Positions 12,191 to 21,775 of a DNA stretch of 41,667 bases are shown in pieces. The notes under the pieces are model-generated. The model was given only the letters and a program-made list of their open reading frames with translations. It made no database searches and had not been told where the DNA came from. The stretch lies in assembly GCA_001599935.1 (NCBI GenBank), contig BCIJ01000050.1, positions 8,068-49,734 of the forward strand, written 5' to 3'. The position numbers and the translations under genes were made by a program. Origin of the DNA: Holtermannia corniformis. Its lineage: Eukaryota > Basidiomycota > Tremellomycetes > Holtermanniales. Every line of letters starts with the position of its first letter. Position 1 is the stretch's first letter.

Positions 12191-13966
12191 TCAAGAATGG
12201 CCAGCAGGCCAGTTGACAGCGTAGGAGAACGGCTGGCGAGCGGCGTACGCGGGCGGCTGCTGCGTCTGCGACGACTGCTGTTCCCCCGTGGCCATCTCGT
12301 GCCAGCTCGGTAGAGCGGGAGTGTAGGCTGTCGGCGAAGCCGTCGGGAGGTTGAACGGCGTATAATAGGCATTGCCTGGACCATCGGCGGGCGGCGAGAG
12401 CTGAGGCTGCAGGTAGTAGACCGAGCCGGGCGTCTGAACCGAAGGCGCGCGCGAGGCGTCGGAAGGCCAGTTACTGTACCCATCGGCGGTCATCGGTGTC
12501 GTCGGCACCGAAGTGTGCGGAGGGGGCGGCAAGCGCATGTAGCTGCCCTCCAAAGCGAGTGGCGTCGGGTCCGAGCCATCGACTGTCCGCCTGCGCTTGA
12601 ATGTTCGACGGGCATCCGGCTGGTGCTCCCAAGCCAGTGTTTGAGGAGGCGCTGATGCGGGACCCGGGCCCGGACCCCACGAAGCTTCCTGCAGAGGTTG
12701 CATGCTGAGCTGTTCCATCTGTTTCTGGCGCTGACGGCTCGCACGGCGGTTGAACAGTTTCGAGTCACCCTGGGCCGGCAGGGGAATGTGCAGCGGCGAC
12801 GTCGAGGCGATCGATGGCGATTTGGCCGATGACTTGGAGTGGCGGTTTGCCCGGGGTGACTTTTTGCTCGTGACCGAGGGCGAGCGCAATGCTGTATTGA
12901 GTGAGCGAAGGGCTTGAGCCGATGCACGTACCTTTTGCTGAAATCATCTTGGACGCCATCGAGGCGCGGCGGCCAGCAGCTGCATCTTGAATCTCCTTGG
13001 GACGAGGTTTGCCATGCTGCACCACAAGTCAGCCACGCGTCTAAGTTCAACCAGCTACTGACCGCCGCAGCATATAGACCACAAGCATTGCACAGGAGCT
13101 CACCCTTGCGCCTCCTCCACTCTCTCGTCCTTGTCGATGCGCAGTTTGCGCACTGATACTTCATGCCGACAGGCAAGCTCTCTGGCCTGCCCTTGGAGAA
13201 CCCGCGGCAAAACTTGGTGCCGGTCCCCTGGACGGCAGGAGGCTCGGTCGGGAGCGAGGCCGCATCAAACGAGATTGGATGCTGGCGCTTGAGTGCAGTG
13301 GCAGGTGCGGGCGTGTAGCCCGGACTGGACGGTTGGGATGACGGCAGGTAATCGTCGTCTTTGTCGTCGTTCGGCAGGCTGAGCGGGCTGCTACCTGATT
13401 CCGAAGGTGTCGCTTGGCGCGAGCTGCATGCGGAAAAGGTCGGCTCGGGAGCTGGACGCGGACCAAGGATGACAGAGTATTGGTTCTGCGAGAGTGTCGT
13501 CGGTGCCGTCCAGGCGGGCGCGTCGGGGAAGAAGCTCGAGGGTGGGTACGAGGCCGCGGGCCAGTGCGGGAGGTCTGAAGGGTAGGGGATTGCTTTAGGC
13601 TGGGTGGACGGGAGGGGCGGGGGGAGCATAGGTTGGCTGGTACTGGGCTCGTCAGCGCGTGCGGAGAGCGGGATCGGAGGGTTGGTGAGAGACGAGATGG
13701 TTGGAAGACGCAGACGAGGCCATGATTGATGACAGGGTCGTAATGCTAGATGTCTGTACGAAGCGAGCTCGGATACGAGGATCCAAGCTGACGTCCGGCA
13801 CCATAACCGAGCGTGCCGTCAAACCACCGGCGCCGACTCACCGTCTCTGCACCATGCCGCTGAAAGCGTCGTCCCTCTCAGGATCGGGCATGACTCCCAC
13901 GCCGACGCCGGCGCCAAAGCCAAGCCAGTCGAACGCGTCGGGATCCGTTTCGCGCATGTTGCTCAT
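12191..13966 (-). CDS. GATA-type zinc-finger transcription factor
   Basis: The supported part is exons 13063-13629, 12932-13016 and 12191-12891 (46- and 40-nt introns), giving 450 aa from the Met at 13629. One zinc finger sits near residue 180: YQCANCASTRTREWRRRK, then GELLCNACGLYAAAHGKPRP across a splice junction. Cys spacing is C-x2-C-x16-C-x2-C, shorter than the usual x17-x18 loop. Basic Ser-rich and Pro/Gln/Tyr-rich low-complexity regions follow, as in fungal GATA regulators. The true start is probably further upstream. An exon at 13842-13966 (MSNMRETDPDAFDWLG) has a good donor and could join through one or two small exons around 13640-13760, but those junctions are unresolved. Target genes cannot be told from the sequence. 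Confidence 0.85.
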
Positions 13967-15310
13967 CTGCGCCCGTAAGAGGGTGAGAGCGGGCAACGGG
14001 GTACTGTGGGAGGTCAGCGTACGAGTTATCCGGCGCCAGAGCCGCCCCAGTGTGGGTCGCCACCCTCGAAGCCTCTTGCGGGACAAAAGAGGGGCGAAAG
14101 CGAAGTGACTCTGGGGCTTAAAGGAATGCGAGTCGAAGAGGGAAAAGAGAGAGCACTGACGAGGGGTCGAGGCCTTTCATTGGGTTTTTTTTCGTCACGG
14201 TCACCGCCTGCGGTTTCCCGGACAGGGTGTTGGCTGAGGTGGATGGATCGATCGTCGTGCGCGACGCCGGGTTTGGCTCGTGATGGCGCGATCGGCTGTG
14301 CTCTGCGTTGGGTTGCGTACGGGGCGTGCGGCCACAGGTGGTGATCCGAGAAGGCGAGGTGCGGATGATAGGAGGTTGCACTGCGCTCTGTCGCCGTCTG
14401 GCCGTCAGCTGCTGTGACGAGCTCAGGGGTACGGTACGGACAGAATGCCCAACTGGACAAGTGGCCGAGGGCCAAGACGACGTGGTTGGCGGTGCCAGAG
14501 CTATAAGGTGGCCTCGCCTCGTGTCAGCGCCGGGTTCGAGCAGTCCCCCGTTTGGCGCCTGATCGCTCACTGGGTGGACCCGTTTTGTGCTGGCGCGCGT
14601 CCGAGGGTCGAGGGGCCCGAGAAGAAGCTTGCTTGGGCGATCGCCGAGCCGAGCCGCGGGGGGATCAAAGGAGCCTTCCGGGTAGGGTTCGGTTCGGACG
14701 CCTAGTGGGATGGTCAGAGCGGGCGACCCCTATCAGTAAGAGTGCGTGTGCGGTCAGTTGAACAGGTCAGTTTGGGATCCCGTCAGTGCAGCGGCTATGA
14801 GCGAGGTCGTGAGTGATGGTTGGCAGCGCAGGTGCAACGAGATCAAACTCTGAGCGTTAGTTGGCAGAGCGAGGGATGCGCCACCTGCACACGGTACACG
14901 GCACACGGCGAGCATCGGGCGAGGTCGCGTCGTCCGTGATCCGCAGCCCAAAGGCAGGTCCCAGCCGCGATCGAACAAAAGGCAAGACGAGCCGCAGGAC
15001 AGGCTCGGGACCAGCGCGTTGGGTTGGTCAGCACACACACCGGCACGGCACCGGCAGCTAGACGACGGGGATGCACGGGACACTGGCTCTGGCTTCGGGG
15101 GTCACCACTGGCTAGAGCACGGCCAGCGGTAGACTGTGCGAGGGATAGGATTGGCACCGACGGTCGCGCTCAATCGGGCGTCCGGCAGTGGGAGTCCGAA
15201 TTCCCGAGAGTGGGAACCCGGATTCCCATGACGTGGAGTGCGGTCGCGCCAACCCCCGCGTGGTACCGCCTAGCGCCGACGCAGCGTACAGCCAACTGAC
15301 CACCAGCTAA
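13967..15310. other. Long GC-rich divergent promoter region (GATA factor / SOD)
   Basis: About 1.3 kb without a supported gene. Open frames occur on both strands but are low-complexity and lack splice support. The part next to the SOD start carries regularly spaced TTCCC/GGGAA motifs, annotated separately. The length suggests a complex control region for one or both neighbours. Confidence 0.5.
15201..15236. promoter_or_regulatory. Phased TTCCC / GGGAA / TTCCC motifs plus TGACGTG upstream of MnSOD
   Basis: TTCCC at 15201, GGGAA at 15212 and TTCCC at 15223 alternate in orientation, each shifted by exactly 11 bp, or one helical turn. TGACGTG follows at 15229. All lie 75-110 bp before the SOD start codon. 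This resembles an HSF/Skn7-like or bZIP stress-response site, but no factor can be assigned from sequence alone. Confidence 0.3.
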
Positions 15311-16465
15311 ATGTCACTCCTCCGCACCTCTCGCACCCTGCTCACCCCTGCTCGCACTCTCGCAACCGCAGTGCGCTCAAAGCACACCTTGCCAGAGCTC
15401 CCATACGCATACAATGTCCGTCACCGCCTGCTCTCTCCATCACCCGTACTGACTGGTCGCAACCAGGCTCTCGAGCCGTCCATCTCGGCCCAGATCATGG
15501 AGCTTCACCACTCCAAGCACCACGCGACCTACGTCGCCGGTCTGAACGCGGCCGAAGAGAGCTTGGCACAGTTTCAGGCAAAAGGCGACGTCAAGAGCTA
15601 CATCAAGCTCGGCAACGCTCTCAAGTTTAACGGCGGTGGCCACATGTGCGTGCGCCGGGCGCTCACGAGGTACCGACGACGGCATGCGATAGCATGCTCG
15701 TCTCGTCCTCGCTGAGCGCCAGTACTGTGGTGTACATGCACTAACCCACCCAGCAACCACTCGCTCTTCTGGAACAACCTCGCACCCACAGCCAGCGCAC
15801 AGACCAAGCTCGACCCAGCCTCGGTCCTCGCCAAGGCGATCCAAGCCGACTTTGGCTCGCTCGAAAACTTGAAAAAGACGCTCAACGCGACGACCGCGGG
15901 CGTTCAGGGTTCAGGCTGGGGCTGGCTTGTGAGTCTGCGTACACCCAACAGGAGTCGCTTGGCTGGGTGCCGCATTGGCGGCCAGCTCGGCCGATTGTGT
16001 TGGGTGGGATGCCGTGTCGACAGCCAGGCTGATAGCGCTGGTAGGGCTACAACACGGCAACCAAGAAGCTCGAAGCCGTCACGACCGCCAACCAGGACCC
16101 GCTGCTCTGTAAGTTTCTGCATCGACTCGACGTGCTATTCGCTCGTTGTGAGCCATCGTCCAAGTTGTTAGTCTTTGACAGGTGCCTGATGGCAGGCGCC
16201 TCGCGACACTCTGACCAGACGACGGCGTTCACTCCAGCACATACAATCAGCAGACACTGACGACCCCCCAGCGCACGTCCCAATCATCGGCATCGACATC
16301 TGGGAGCACAGCTTCTACCTCCAGTACAAGAACGTAAAGGTCGACGTGAGTTTCTGCGCGCAGTGTGCACGCACAGCTGACGCCGCCGCGATCCAGTACC
16401 TGAACGCAATCTGGGACGTGATCAACTTTGAAGAGGCCAACAAGCGCCTTGAAGCGGCCTTGTAG
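15311..16465 (+). CDS. SOD2: Mitochondrial Mn-superoxide dismutase
   Basis: Converts superoxide to hydrogen peroxide and oxygen in the mitochondrial matrix. Six exons (15311-15415, 15467-15645, 15754-15928, 16045-16108, 16272-16345, 16397-16465) give 221 aa. The N-terminus [20 protein letters not shown] is a typical mitochondrial presequence (Arg/Ser/Leu-rich, no acidic residue), and the mature enzyme begins near [12 protein letters not shown]. Metal ligands lie in [31 protein letters not shown], and [30 protein letters not shown] and DPLLSHVPIIG are also present. Introns are 51-163 nt, longer than most in the window. A second SOD gene starts about 250 nt downstream on the same strand. Confidence 0.95.
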
Positions 16466-16581
16466 GTGTCGTAGTCCTAGTTGTTCAAGTGAAACGAATG
16501 CAAACATGTTGGGAAATATGGCGCAGGGGTGCGAAATGCCGCACGCGCTAGCACGTTGCGTCTGATTCGCCACCCGCGGAG

Positions 16582-16617
16582 GTCCTCATTCCACCTTGGT
16601 CCTCATTCCACCTTGGT
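16582..16617 (+). repeat. Tandem 17-bp direct repeat upstream of the second SOD gene
   Basis: Two adjacent copies of TCCTCATTCCACCTTGG, followed by TCGCTG, lie between the first SOD stop and the likely start of the second gene. They could be part of the promoter or leader, or simply replication slippage. Confidence 0.7.
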
Positions 16618-16714
16618 CGCTGACTTGCGTGAGCCTCCAGCCTTCACCCCCTCTACTGTACAGCTCGCTCCTGCCTTGAGCGCCTTCGTACCCAGTCAGA
16701 GGTCACCCCACGAA

Positions 16715-17730
16715 ATGTCTAGCTCAGCAGTCAACCCGCAGCTCGAAACCGCGCTCAAGGCGCTCTATTCACCAAACCAAAGTCCCGCTCAGGCCGTACT
16801 AGCCTACAAAACAGCCAAGCTGACGTCCGGGGAACATGTCGTCCCAAAGCTGGCATGGGCTTACGACGTGCGTGACTCGAGAATGTGGCGGAGTACTGAC
16901 GGCGCGCAGGCTCTTGAACCTGCCATCTCGGGCGAGATCAACAGCCTACACCATACAAAGCACCACGCGACGTATGTCGCCAACTTGAACGCGGCGGAGA
17001 AGACTCTTGCGGGGTTCACGGACGTGAATGATGATGCGGCTGCGGCGGGGCTCGTCTCGGCTCTCAAGTTTAATGGCGGTGGGCACCTGTACGTCCCCCT
17101 GCCCTATGTGCAGTGTAAGCTGAGATCGTTCAGGAACCACTCCATCTTCTGGCGTAACCTCGCACCGACGGGCTCGGAGCAGACAAAGCTTGACCCGGAT
17201 TCGCCCCTTGGCAAGCAGATCGTGGCGGATTTCGGCAGCGTTGACGAGCTGAAGAAGAAGCTGAACACTGCGACTGCTGGCGTTCAGGGCAGTGGCTGGG
17301 GCTGGCTGGTATGTGTCTAGACTCGATCGAGGTAGTCGTGTACTCACTGGAGATCAATAGGGCTATGACCGATCGGAGAAAAAGCTCAAGGTGTCAACCA
17401 CGGCAAACCAGGACCCGCTGCTCTGTGCGTCACGCCCAGACCAACGTATCCCTGTATTGATAATCGATAATCAACAGCACAAATCCCAATCCTAGGCATT
17501 GACATCTGGGAGCACGCGTGAGTCGCCTGCCAAGCTTCGCGGCGCGCGCTGACCGTGTGCAGCTTCTACTTGCAGTACAAGAACGTCAAGGTCGATGTGC
17601 GTTGATCAGAACGCAACGGAACGAGGGCAGGCGCTGACGGCACCAGTACTTGGCTGCCATCTGGAGCGTGTTTGATTACGCCGAGGCCAACAGGCGCTTC
17701 GAGGCGGCGCGCTCTCTGGCGGCGCTCTGA
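16715..17730 (+). CDS. Second Mn/Fe-superoxide dismutase, probably cytosolic
   Basis: Seven exons (16715-16867, 16910-17088, 17134-17308, 17361-17424, 17478-17517, 17563-17596, 17647-17730) encode 242 aa from MSSSAVNPQLETALKALY. All SOD motifs are present: [47 protein letters not shown]. Exons 2-4 have exactly the same lengths as in the upstream SOD (179, 175, 64 nt), and exons 5+6 (40+34) equal its exon 5 (74). This is therefore a tandem duplicate differing by one intron. The N-terminus from 16715 is not a presequence and suggests a cytosolic enzyme. The frame is open upstream to an ATG at 16529, which would add 62 residues starting MRNAARASTLRLIRHPRRSS, a possible presequence. Dual targeting cannot be excluded. 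Confidence 0.92.
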
Positions 17731-17823
17731 TATGGATAGGCAAACAAGTCAGGTCGGCACGGTACTTTGACGAGGAGACTCGATATGCATAATCCAGCAC
17801 GTCGTATGGTCTGCTGCTTCAGG

Positions 17824-18135
17824 TCAAGGAGCCTCGGTCTGCCCGCAAAAACTTGACAGGGGTGGTAGCTTCACTCCCTTGGATTTTATCAACTCGCCAA
17901 GCTTGTCATTAAGCGTGTTATAGGTCGATTTCTCTTCAACAGTCATGGATTCCTCGTCGGCTTTCAAGCGGTAGGAAGCAGCCGCAGTTGTGCCTGCCCA
18001 GGCTTCCATGTGTCCCTGCTGTTTCGCGTTCTCATAGTCGTTGAGAAGATAATCCAGGAGGTCAAGATCTTCTTCGATCGTTGGCACATCGTAACAACGG
18101 AGTTGTTGTGAATCTCTAGGAATAGACATTGACAT
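17824..18135 (-). CDS. Small helical protein, family member A
   Basis: Intronless ORF of 103 aa from ATG (18135). Predicted helical: LDLLDYLLNDYENAKQQ, then EAWAG, then MTVEEKSTYNTLNDKLGEL, with a Pro-ending tail. No signal peptide or membrane segment. It shares the pattern hydrophobic helix, [FY]E, about 30 residues, second helix with three other small ORFs on the same strand nearby (18411-18671, 20017-20304, 20831-21094). I do not recognise the family. Confidence 0.55.
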   Translation of the reverse strand: MSMSIPRDSQQLRCYDVPTIEEDLDLLDYLLNDYENAKQQGHMEAWAGTTAAASYRLKADEESMTVEEKSTYNTLNDKLGELIKSKGVKLPPLSSFCGQTEAP

Positions 18136-18410
18136 AGTAAGATGAGTGTCGAGTTGAGGGCTTAGGTCTGCTACTCTTAACAGGGTGCTCGGGTGGCGAG
18201 CTGCCTTCCACCAGAAGGCACAATTTTGATTAGGGGCTCAGACCGCACCATCCTTGGTCTGGCTGGTTTCTCATGGGGCTCCAGGCGTGCGCTCATTTGC
18301 CTTACCCCAAAAAGGATGTGATCGGTCGAAGGCTCATACTTTACCAGAGCTTGGCAGAGACAATAGATATGTCCTTTCATCCTGAACAGATTATTCGCCA
18401 CTGTCTTCCT
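18136..18410. other. Spacer between small ORFs A and B
   Basis: Presumed promoter of ORF A and 3' flank of ORF B. The open frames present have no independent support. Confidence 0.4.
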
Positions 18411-18671
18411 CTATTCACGGGAGCCTTCCACGCTGACGGTGTTGGTAGCACCGAGCAGGTCTTCGCTGCGGTACTGTGTTGCCTGATCTGCCCTACCTAA
18501 CAGCGCATCCAACTTGTCACGCTGCGATTGATCCAGGTTGGGCTTGAGCTCGTTCGCGCTCACGTACGAGCGGTGCATGTCATCCCATTTGCTCCAATCC
18601 TTTGATGACTCAAACTCGGTGATCTGCTGTTCAAACTGCTTCAATGCCTCTCCAGGATCCTTGTACGACAT
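18411..18671 (-). CDS. Small helical protein, family member B
   Basis: Intronless ORF of 86 aa from MSYKDPGEALK; an in-frame ATG at 18695 would add eight residues. The core EALKQFEQQITEFESSKDW is followed by KWDDMHRSYVSANE and a second helix LDQSQRDKLDALLGRADQ. The [FY]E position and the spacing to the second helix match ORFs A, C and D. Function unknown; most likely a soluble cytoplasmic protein. Confidence 0.55.
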   Translation of the reverse strand: MSYKDPGEALKQFEQQITEFESSKDWSKWDDMHRSYVSANELKPNLDQSQRDKLDALLGRADQATQYRSEDLLGATNTVSVEGSRE

Positions 18672-18695
18672 GATGGATGATGAAGGCAAGACCAA

Positions 18696-19097
18696 GCAGT
18701 CGAGAGCTAGCTTTTATGGCGCGATCTAGGAAGCTCCCTTTGCTTCGTTGAAGCGGTGTCGTCTTCAACCGGCCGAAGAAGGACGCTCCGAGACGTACAC
18801 TCTCAGTGCAATCGAAGCAACGATTGGAAAGTGGTGCGCTTGGCGACCCGGCTATCGGCCGAACACAGGCCACGTCAAGCTTTGGCGCACGTCATGCATT
18901 TGGTTCTGCCAGAAGAGTGTTGATCACGACTCCCTGTGGCTCCCAAAGTACGACCTGCACCGTGAATAAACTTCAGGATGAGCACTGCCGTGGTCACGCA
19001 GTAATCAATGCTGATTAGGCGCTTTTCTTCTTGTCTGTTCTTCACGACGCATCAGTGCTTCGCACAAACGTCGGTGTATTACCGTCGGACCGAGGTT
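18696..19097. other. Gene-free stretch inside the small-ORF cluster
   Basis: Short overlapping open frames on both strands, none with protein-like composition or splice signals I can support. Confidence 0.4.
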
Positions 19098-19375
19098 CTA
19101 GCTAGTGTATAGATCATCCACTTTCGACTTGACGGTCTCGAGAGCTGCGGTGATGCCCGGACTCGTACGACGCGGTGTCGTTTTCCACCAGGTACAGCAT
19201 CGTCTGTTCGCCGCCTCTGAGTCTGATACTGCACTTGAAGGTCATATTCGCACCTTAGAGGAAGGCCGTACACGAATTCGAGCAGTTGGCTTGCAAAACT
19301 TGGTTCATTCCTTTCGCTCCCTGTGCCTTCGATCACTCTGTAGCACCGGTCAGAGTCGGATACTTTGAGTGCCAC
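19098..19375 (-). pseudogene. Possible small gene with a frame break
   Basis: Minus-strand sequence reads SDSDRCYRVIEGTGSERN, then EPSFASQLLEFVYGLPL. A 37-nt GTGCGA..CAG segment follows, then RGGEQTMLYLVENDTASYES. The natural continuation GITAALETVKSKVDDLYTS is one base out of frame at a GGG run near 19156. There is no ATG in frame at the 5' end, so an upstream exon would be needed. This could be a decayed gene, a sequencing error in a real gene, or chance. Function unknown. Confidence 0.3.
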
Positions 19376-19451
19376 CCCGCCTGCTGATTGGCAGTCACAA
19401 ACTACTCCCCCAGAATATATTCCCCGACTTTAGTTCTGCACAGCCTACGGC

Positions 19452-19787
19452 ATGAGCCAAGGCATAGAGATCGGGGTCCCTAAAGGCGTCTGGACAGTAA
19501 GTACACTGAGATTTGTTGGTAGCGACGGCGTCATGGTTCATTACGAGTACGACACAACTCAAGGGAAACCCCGCTTTTCTACGACCAGTCTCTTCGGATA
19601 TCCTAGCATGGAGCAAAGTGCGATCGGTCAGGCCGAGCGGGCGTTTGGACGGCTGTCAGACTCGGAGAAGGAGGAGATGCGCTCAACGTGGCAGTCACGC
19701 CAGGACGATGAGGTGTTTCCGGCAGCGCTGTCGAGCCCTGGACCAATCTGGAATAAGAAAAGGCCGGGCTCGAGTCTCATGCGCTAG
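19452..19787 (+). CDS. Hypothetical 111-aa protein
   Basis: Intronless ORF from ATG (19452). N-terminal half looks beta-rich (VWTVSTLRFVGSDGVMVHYE). A short helix AERAFGRLSDSEKEEMRSTW follows, then a Pro/Lys-rich tail. It is divergently arranged with the broken small gene at 19098-19375, only 76 nt apart. The opposite strand also carries a 73-codon frame, which is less protein-like. No family recognised. Confidence 0.4.
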   Translation: MSQGIEIGVPKGVWTVSTLRFVGSDGVMVHYEYDTTQGKPRFSTTSLFGYPSMEQSAIGQAERAFGRLSDSEKEEMRSTWQSRQDDEVFPAALSSPGPIWNKKRPGSSLMR

Positions 19788-20016
19788 AGATGCAGCTATG
19801 AACGTCTGACCTTTCGACGTGCTGTGGTAGGCTGAGCAATATCACTCCTGATTTTCTGATGATGAGCTCCTAGCTCAACAGATGGACAAGTGAGACGGTC
19901 GTCTTCTACGCTTCGCATGCGCACCGTGATCTCTCATTGCACTTGATCATAGCTGCTTCTCGGATTGATATATCAAAGATGTGCAAGAGCATAACTCGCG
20001 ACGAACGGTTCTTTGG

Positions 20017-20304
20017 CTAGTCCTTAGCCTTTTCCTCCTCCTCCTCCGCCTCAGCCGCAATGGCGTTGATCATATCACGATGCGCCGAATCTTGAAGCAG
20101 CTTGACAAGGCGGTCTTTCGAAATTTGCCACCCGGAGCTCTCTGCCTCGGTCAATTGCTTGTCGTTGTGCGCTTGTGCCAGTCTCCTCCAGGTTTCTCCT
20201 AGCTCGGCCTGGAGTGTGTCCCAGCTGTTGTCATCCGTTTCGAATGTCGTGATGAGGTTCCCTAGTTTCTCTAGGTCTGCGCTGTGTTCGGACGTAGTTG
20301 ACAT
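20017..20304 (-). CDS. Small helical protein, family member C
   Basis: Intronless ORF of 95 aa from ATG (20304): SADLEKLGNLITTFETDDNS, then WDTLQAELGETWRRLAQAHN, then LTEAESSGWQISKDRLVKLL. A Glu-rich tail ends in EEEEEKAKD. It is the clearest example of the [FY]E / second-helix pattern shared with ORFs A, B and D. Acidic, soluble, no targeting signal. Function unknown. Confidence 0.55.
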   Translation of the reverse strand: MSTTSEHSADLEKLGNLITTFETDDNSWDTLQAELGETWRRLAQAHNDKQLTEAESSGWQISKDRLVKLLQDSAHRDMINAIAAEAEEEEEKAKD

Positions 20305-20830
20305 GATTGTTGATATCTGTATTGAGCTGCATGTCGCTGTGCATTGCTGCGTTATATACTTCGCAAGCCCACGTCACCGGTGATCCCGAGCCTACCCGAG
20401 CAGAGTGGAGTCGCGACTCTGTGCAACAACGGAAGCTGGCGGGGTTGCAAACGCGTTTGGCGGGCGCGCCAAGAGCCAATGTGTCCAGCGTATTTCCATA
20501 GCGGTCCCTTTGTTGGTCAATCTACGGTGTTGTCATGCAGCGTCAGGGACGCGCTTGCACCGCTAGCACCACCGCTGGAAAGAGCGGAGGACGAAAACAC
20601 AATCTCGTCACAGGCGCACGCTCTGCAGATGATCAGGACGTTCATCGATGACTTGGCGGATGCGGCTCATTGTAACTCCTCCAGCTCGGATTCCGGTCAG
20701 CTATGAACCCTTGGGCAGCTGCCTTGAGCTGTGACTGTGGGTGCAAAGCATTAGCCGGTGTAGATAGATCATGCATGCCAGAATGTGATTCACCCTGCGA
20801 ATCTCGCTCATCGCCGATGTTCTGCCACCG
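20305..20830. other. Spacer between small ORFs C and D
   Basis: Contains a plus-strand open frame (20344-20706, 120 codons) whose last 40 residues are helical-looking (AHALQMIRTFIDDLADAAH), but its start is basic and irregular, so I do not call it a gene. GAGTCGCGACTC at 20408 is a 12-bp palindrome. Confidence 0.4.
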
Positions 20831-21094
20831 CTAGCCAGCCAGGGTACTGCCATGATAAGTCGCCGAGACAATCCTGCCACATCGCGCCGCAAGCGCACGG
20901 TATTGTTGCATCTCCTGCTCCGTCATTGGCAGGCTCGCGATTGCCTTTGCGAGCGGGAAGAAGGTCTTAGTGAAGACCGTGAGGTTTGGCTGTCTCTCGT
21001 AATGACTGATTGCGTCGGTCATGGTGTTTAGTACGTCCGAGATTGTGGCGGGCGGTGGCGGCCTGCGGGATGCTTCGGTGCTGTCTGATGCCAT
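20831..21094 (-). CDS. Small helical protein, family member D
   Basis: Intronless ORF of 87 aa from MASDSTEASRRPPPP. A helix ISDVLNTMTDAISHYERQPN, then FTKTFFPLAKAIASL and MTEQEMQQYRALAARCGRIV, follow the same layout as ORFs A-C. The frame stays open upstream to 21328, but the Met at 21094 is the better start. Function unknown. Confidence 0.5.
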   Translation of the reverse strand: MASDSTEASRRPPPPATISDVLNTMTDAISHYERQPNLTVFTKTFFPLAKAIASLPMTEQEMQQYRALAARCGRIVSATYHGSTLAG

Positions 21095-21775
21095 TGTGGA
21101 TGTTGCGAGGGGATGGGATCGGGTTTCGAGAAGACGCTGCTCAGGTATAATCGTCACACTCTGAACGCCTTCGATCAGGACAGCACCGTCGTAGAAATCT
21201 TCCCACGTATGCCTTCGTTTGATCTGCTTGGCGGCCCAAGTATCATGATGGGGAAGGCGCTGCTCGAGGAGCCACAGACATGGCGGTCGCTGCAGAGCTA
21301 TGGATCGATAGTCTTGCATCGAAGGCAATTGATCGATCGCGATCCAGGTTGCATCTCGTCTAACGTGGTTCAGAACGGGCGAAAGAGTCTGCCGTTGTCA
21401 TTTCTGGCGCTGTTGCTGCTGCTGCGCTCCCGAGATCCATGCAGTCCTCGTCCATTCTTTCCCTTGGTGCCAACCCCCCTGACGGTGATTCGTCACCAAT
21501 CGCCGCCCGAGTGCCCGATCGGGAAGTAAAGTCAGGCGCGTGTCAGTGTGCTCGGTGGCAAAGACACCCGCGTCCCCCTCGTTGTTTCCTCACCCGTCCT
21601 CTCCCCGCTACCCGCCGCCGAGCATCTCGACTGGCAGCAAGCGTCAGCATCCTTCCTGTTCGCGTCACCGCACTCTGCACCTCGGCTTGCCACCGTGTTT
21701 GATCCGCCGATTTCAATCTGTCCCATTTCGGTTGCGATCAAAACACGGCACGCGCCGTCAACAAACACAACAATC
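21095..21775. other. Divergent promoter region (small ORF D / WEE1)
   Basis: No gene supported. The frame of WEE1 is open back to 21548 but has no ATG before 21776. The stretch should hold the WEE1 promoter and leader. Confidence 0.5.

Noticed and set aside
14462..14570. tRNA-like string (TGGCCGAG followed by GGTTCGAG about 75 nt later)
   Set aside because: The acceptor and T-stem halves do not pair and no anticodon arm forms, so it is a chance resemblance.
20344..20706. 120-codon plus-strand frame between small ORFs C and D
   Set aside because: Only the end looks protein-like, and it sits in the likely promoter of ORF C on the other strand.
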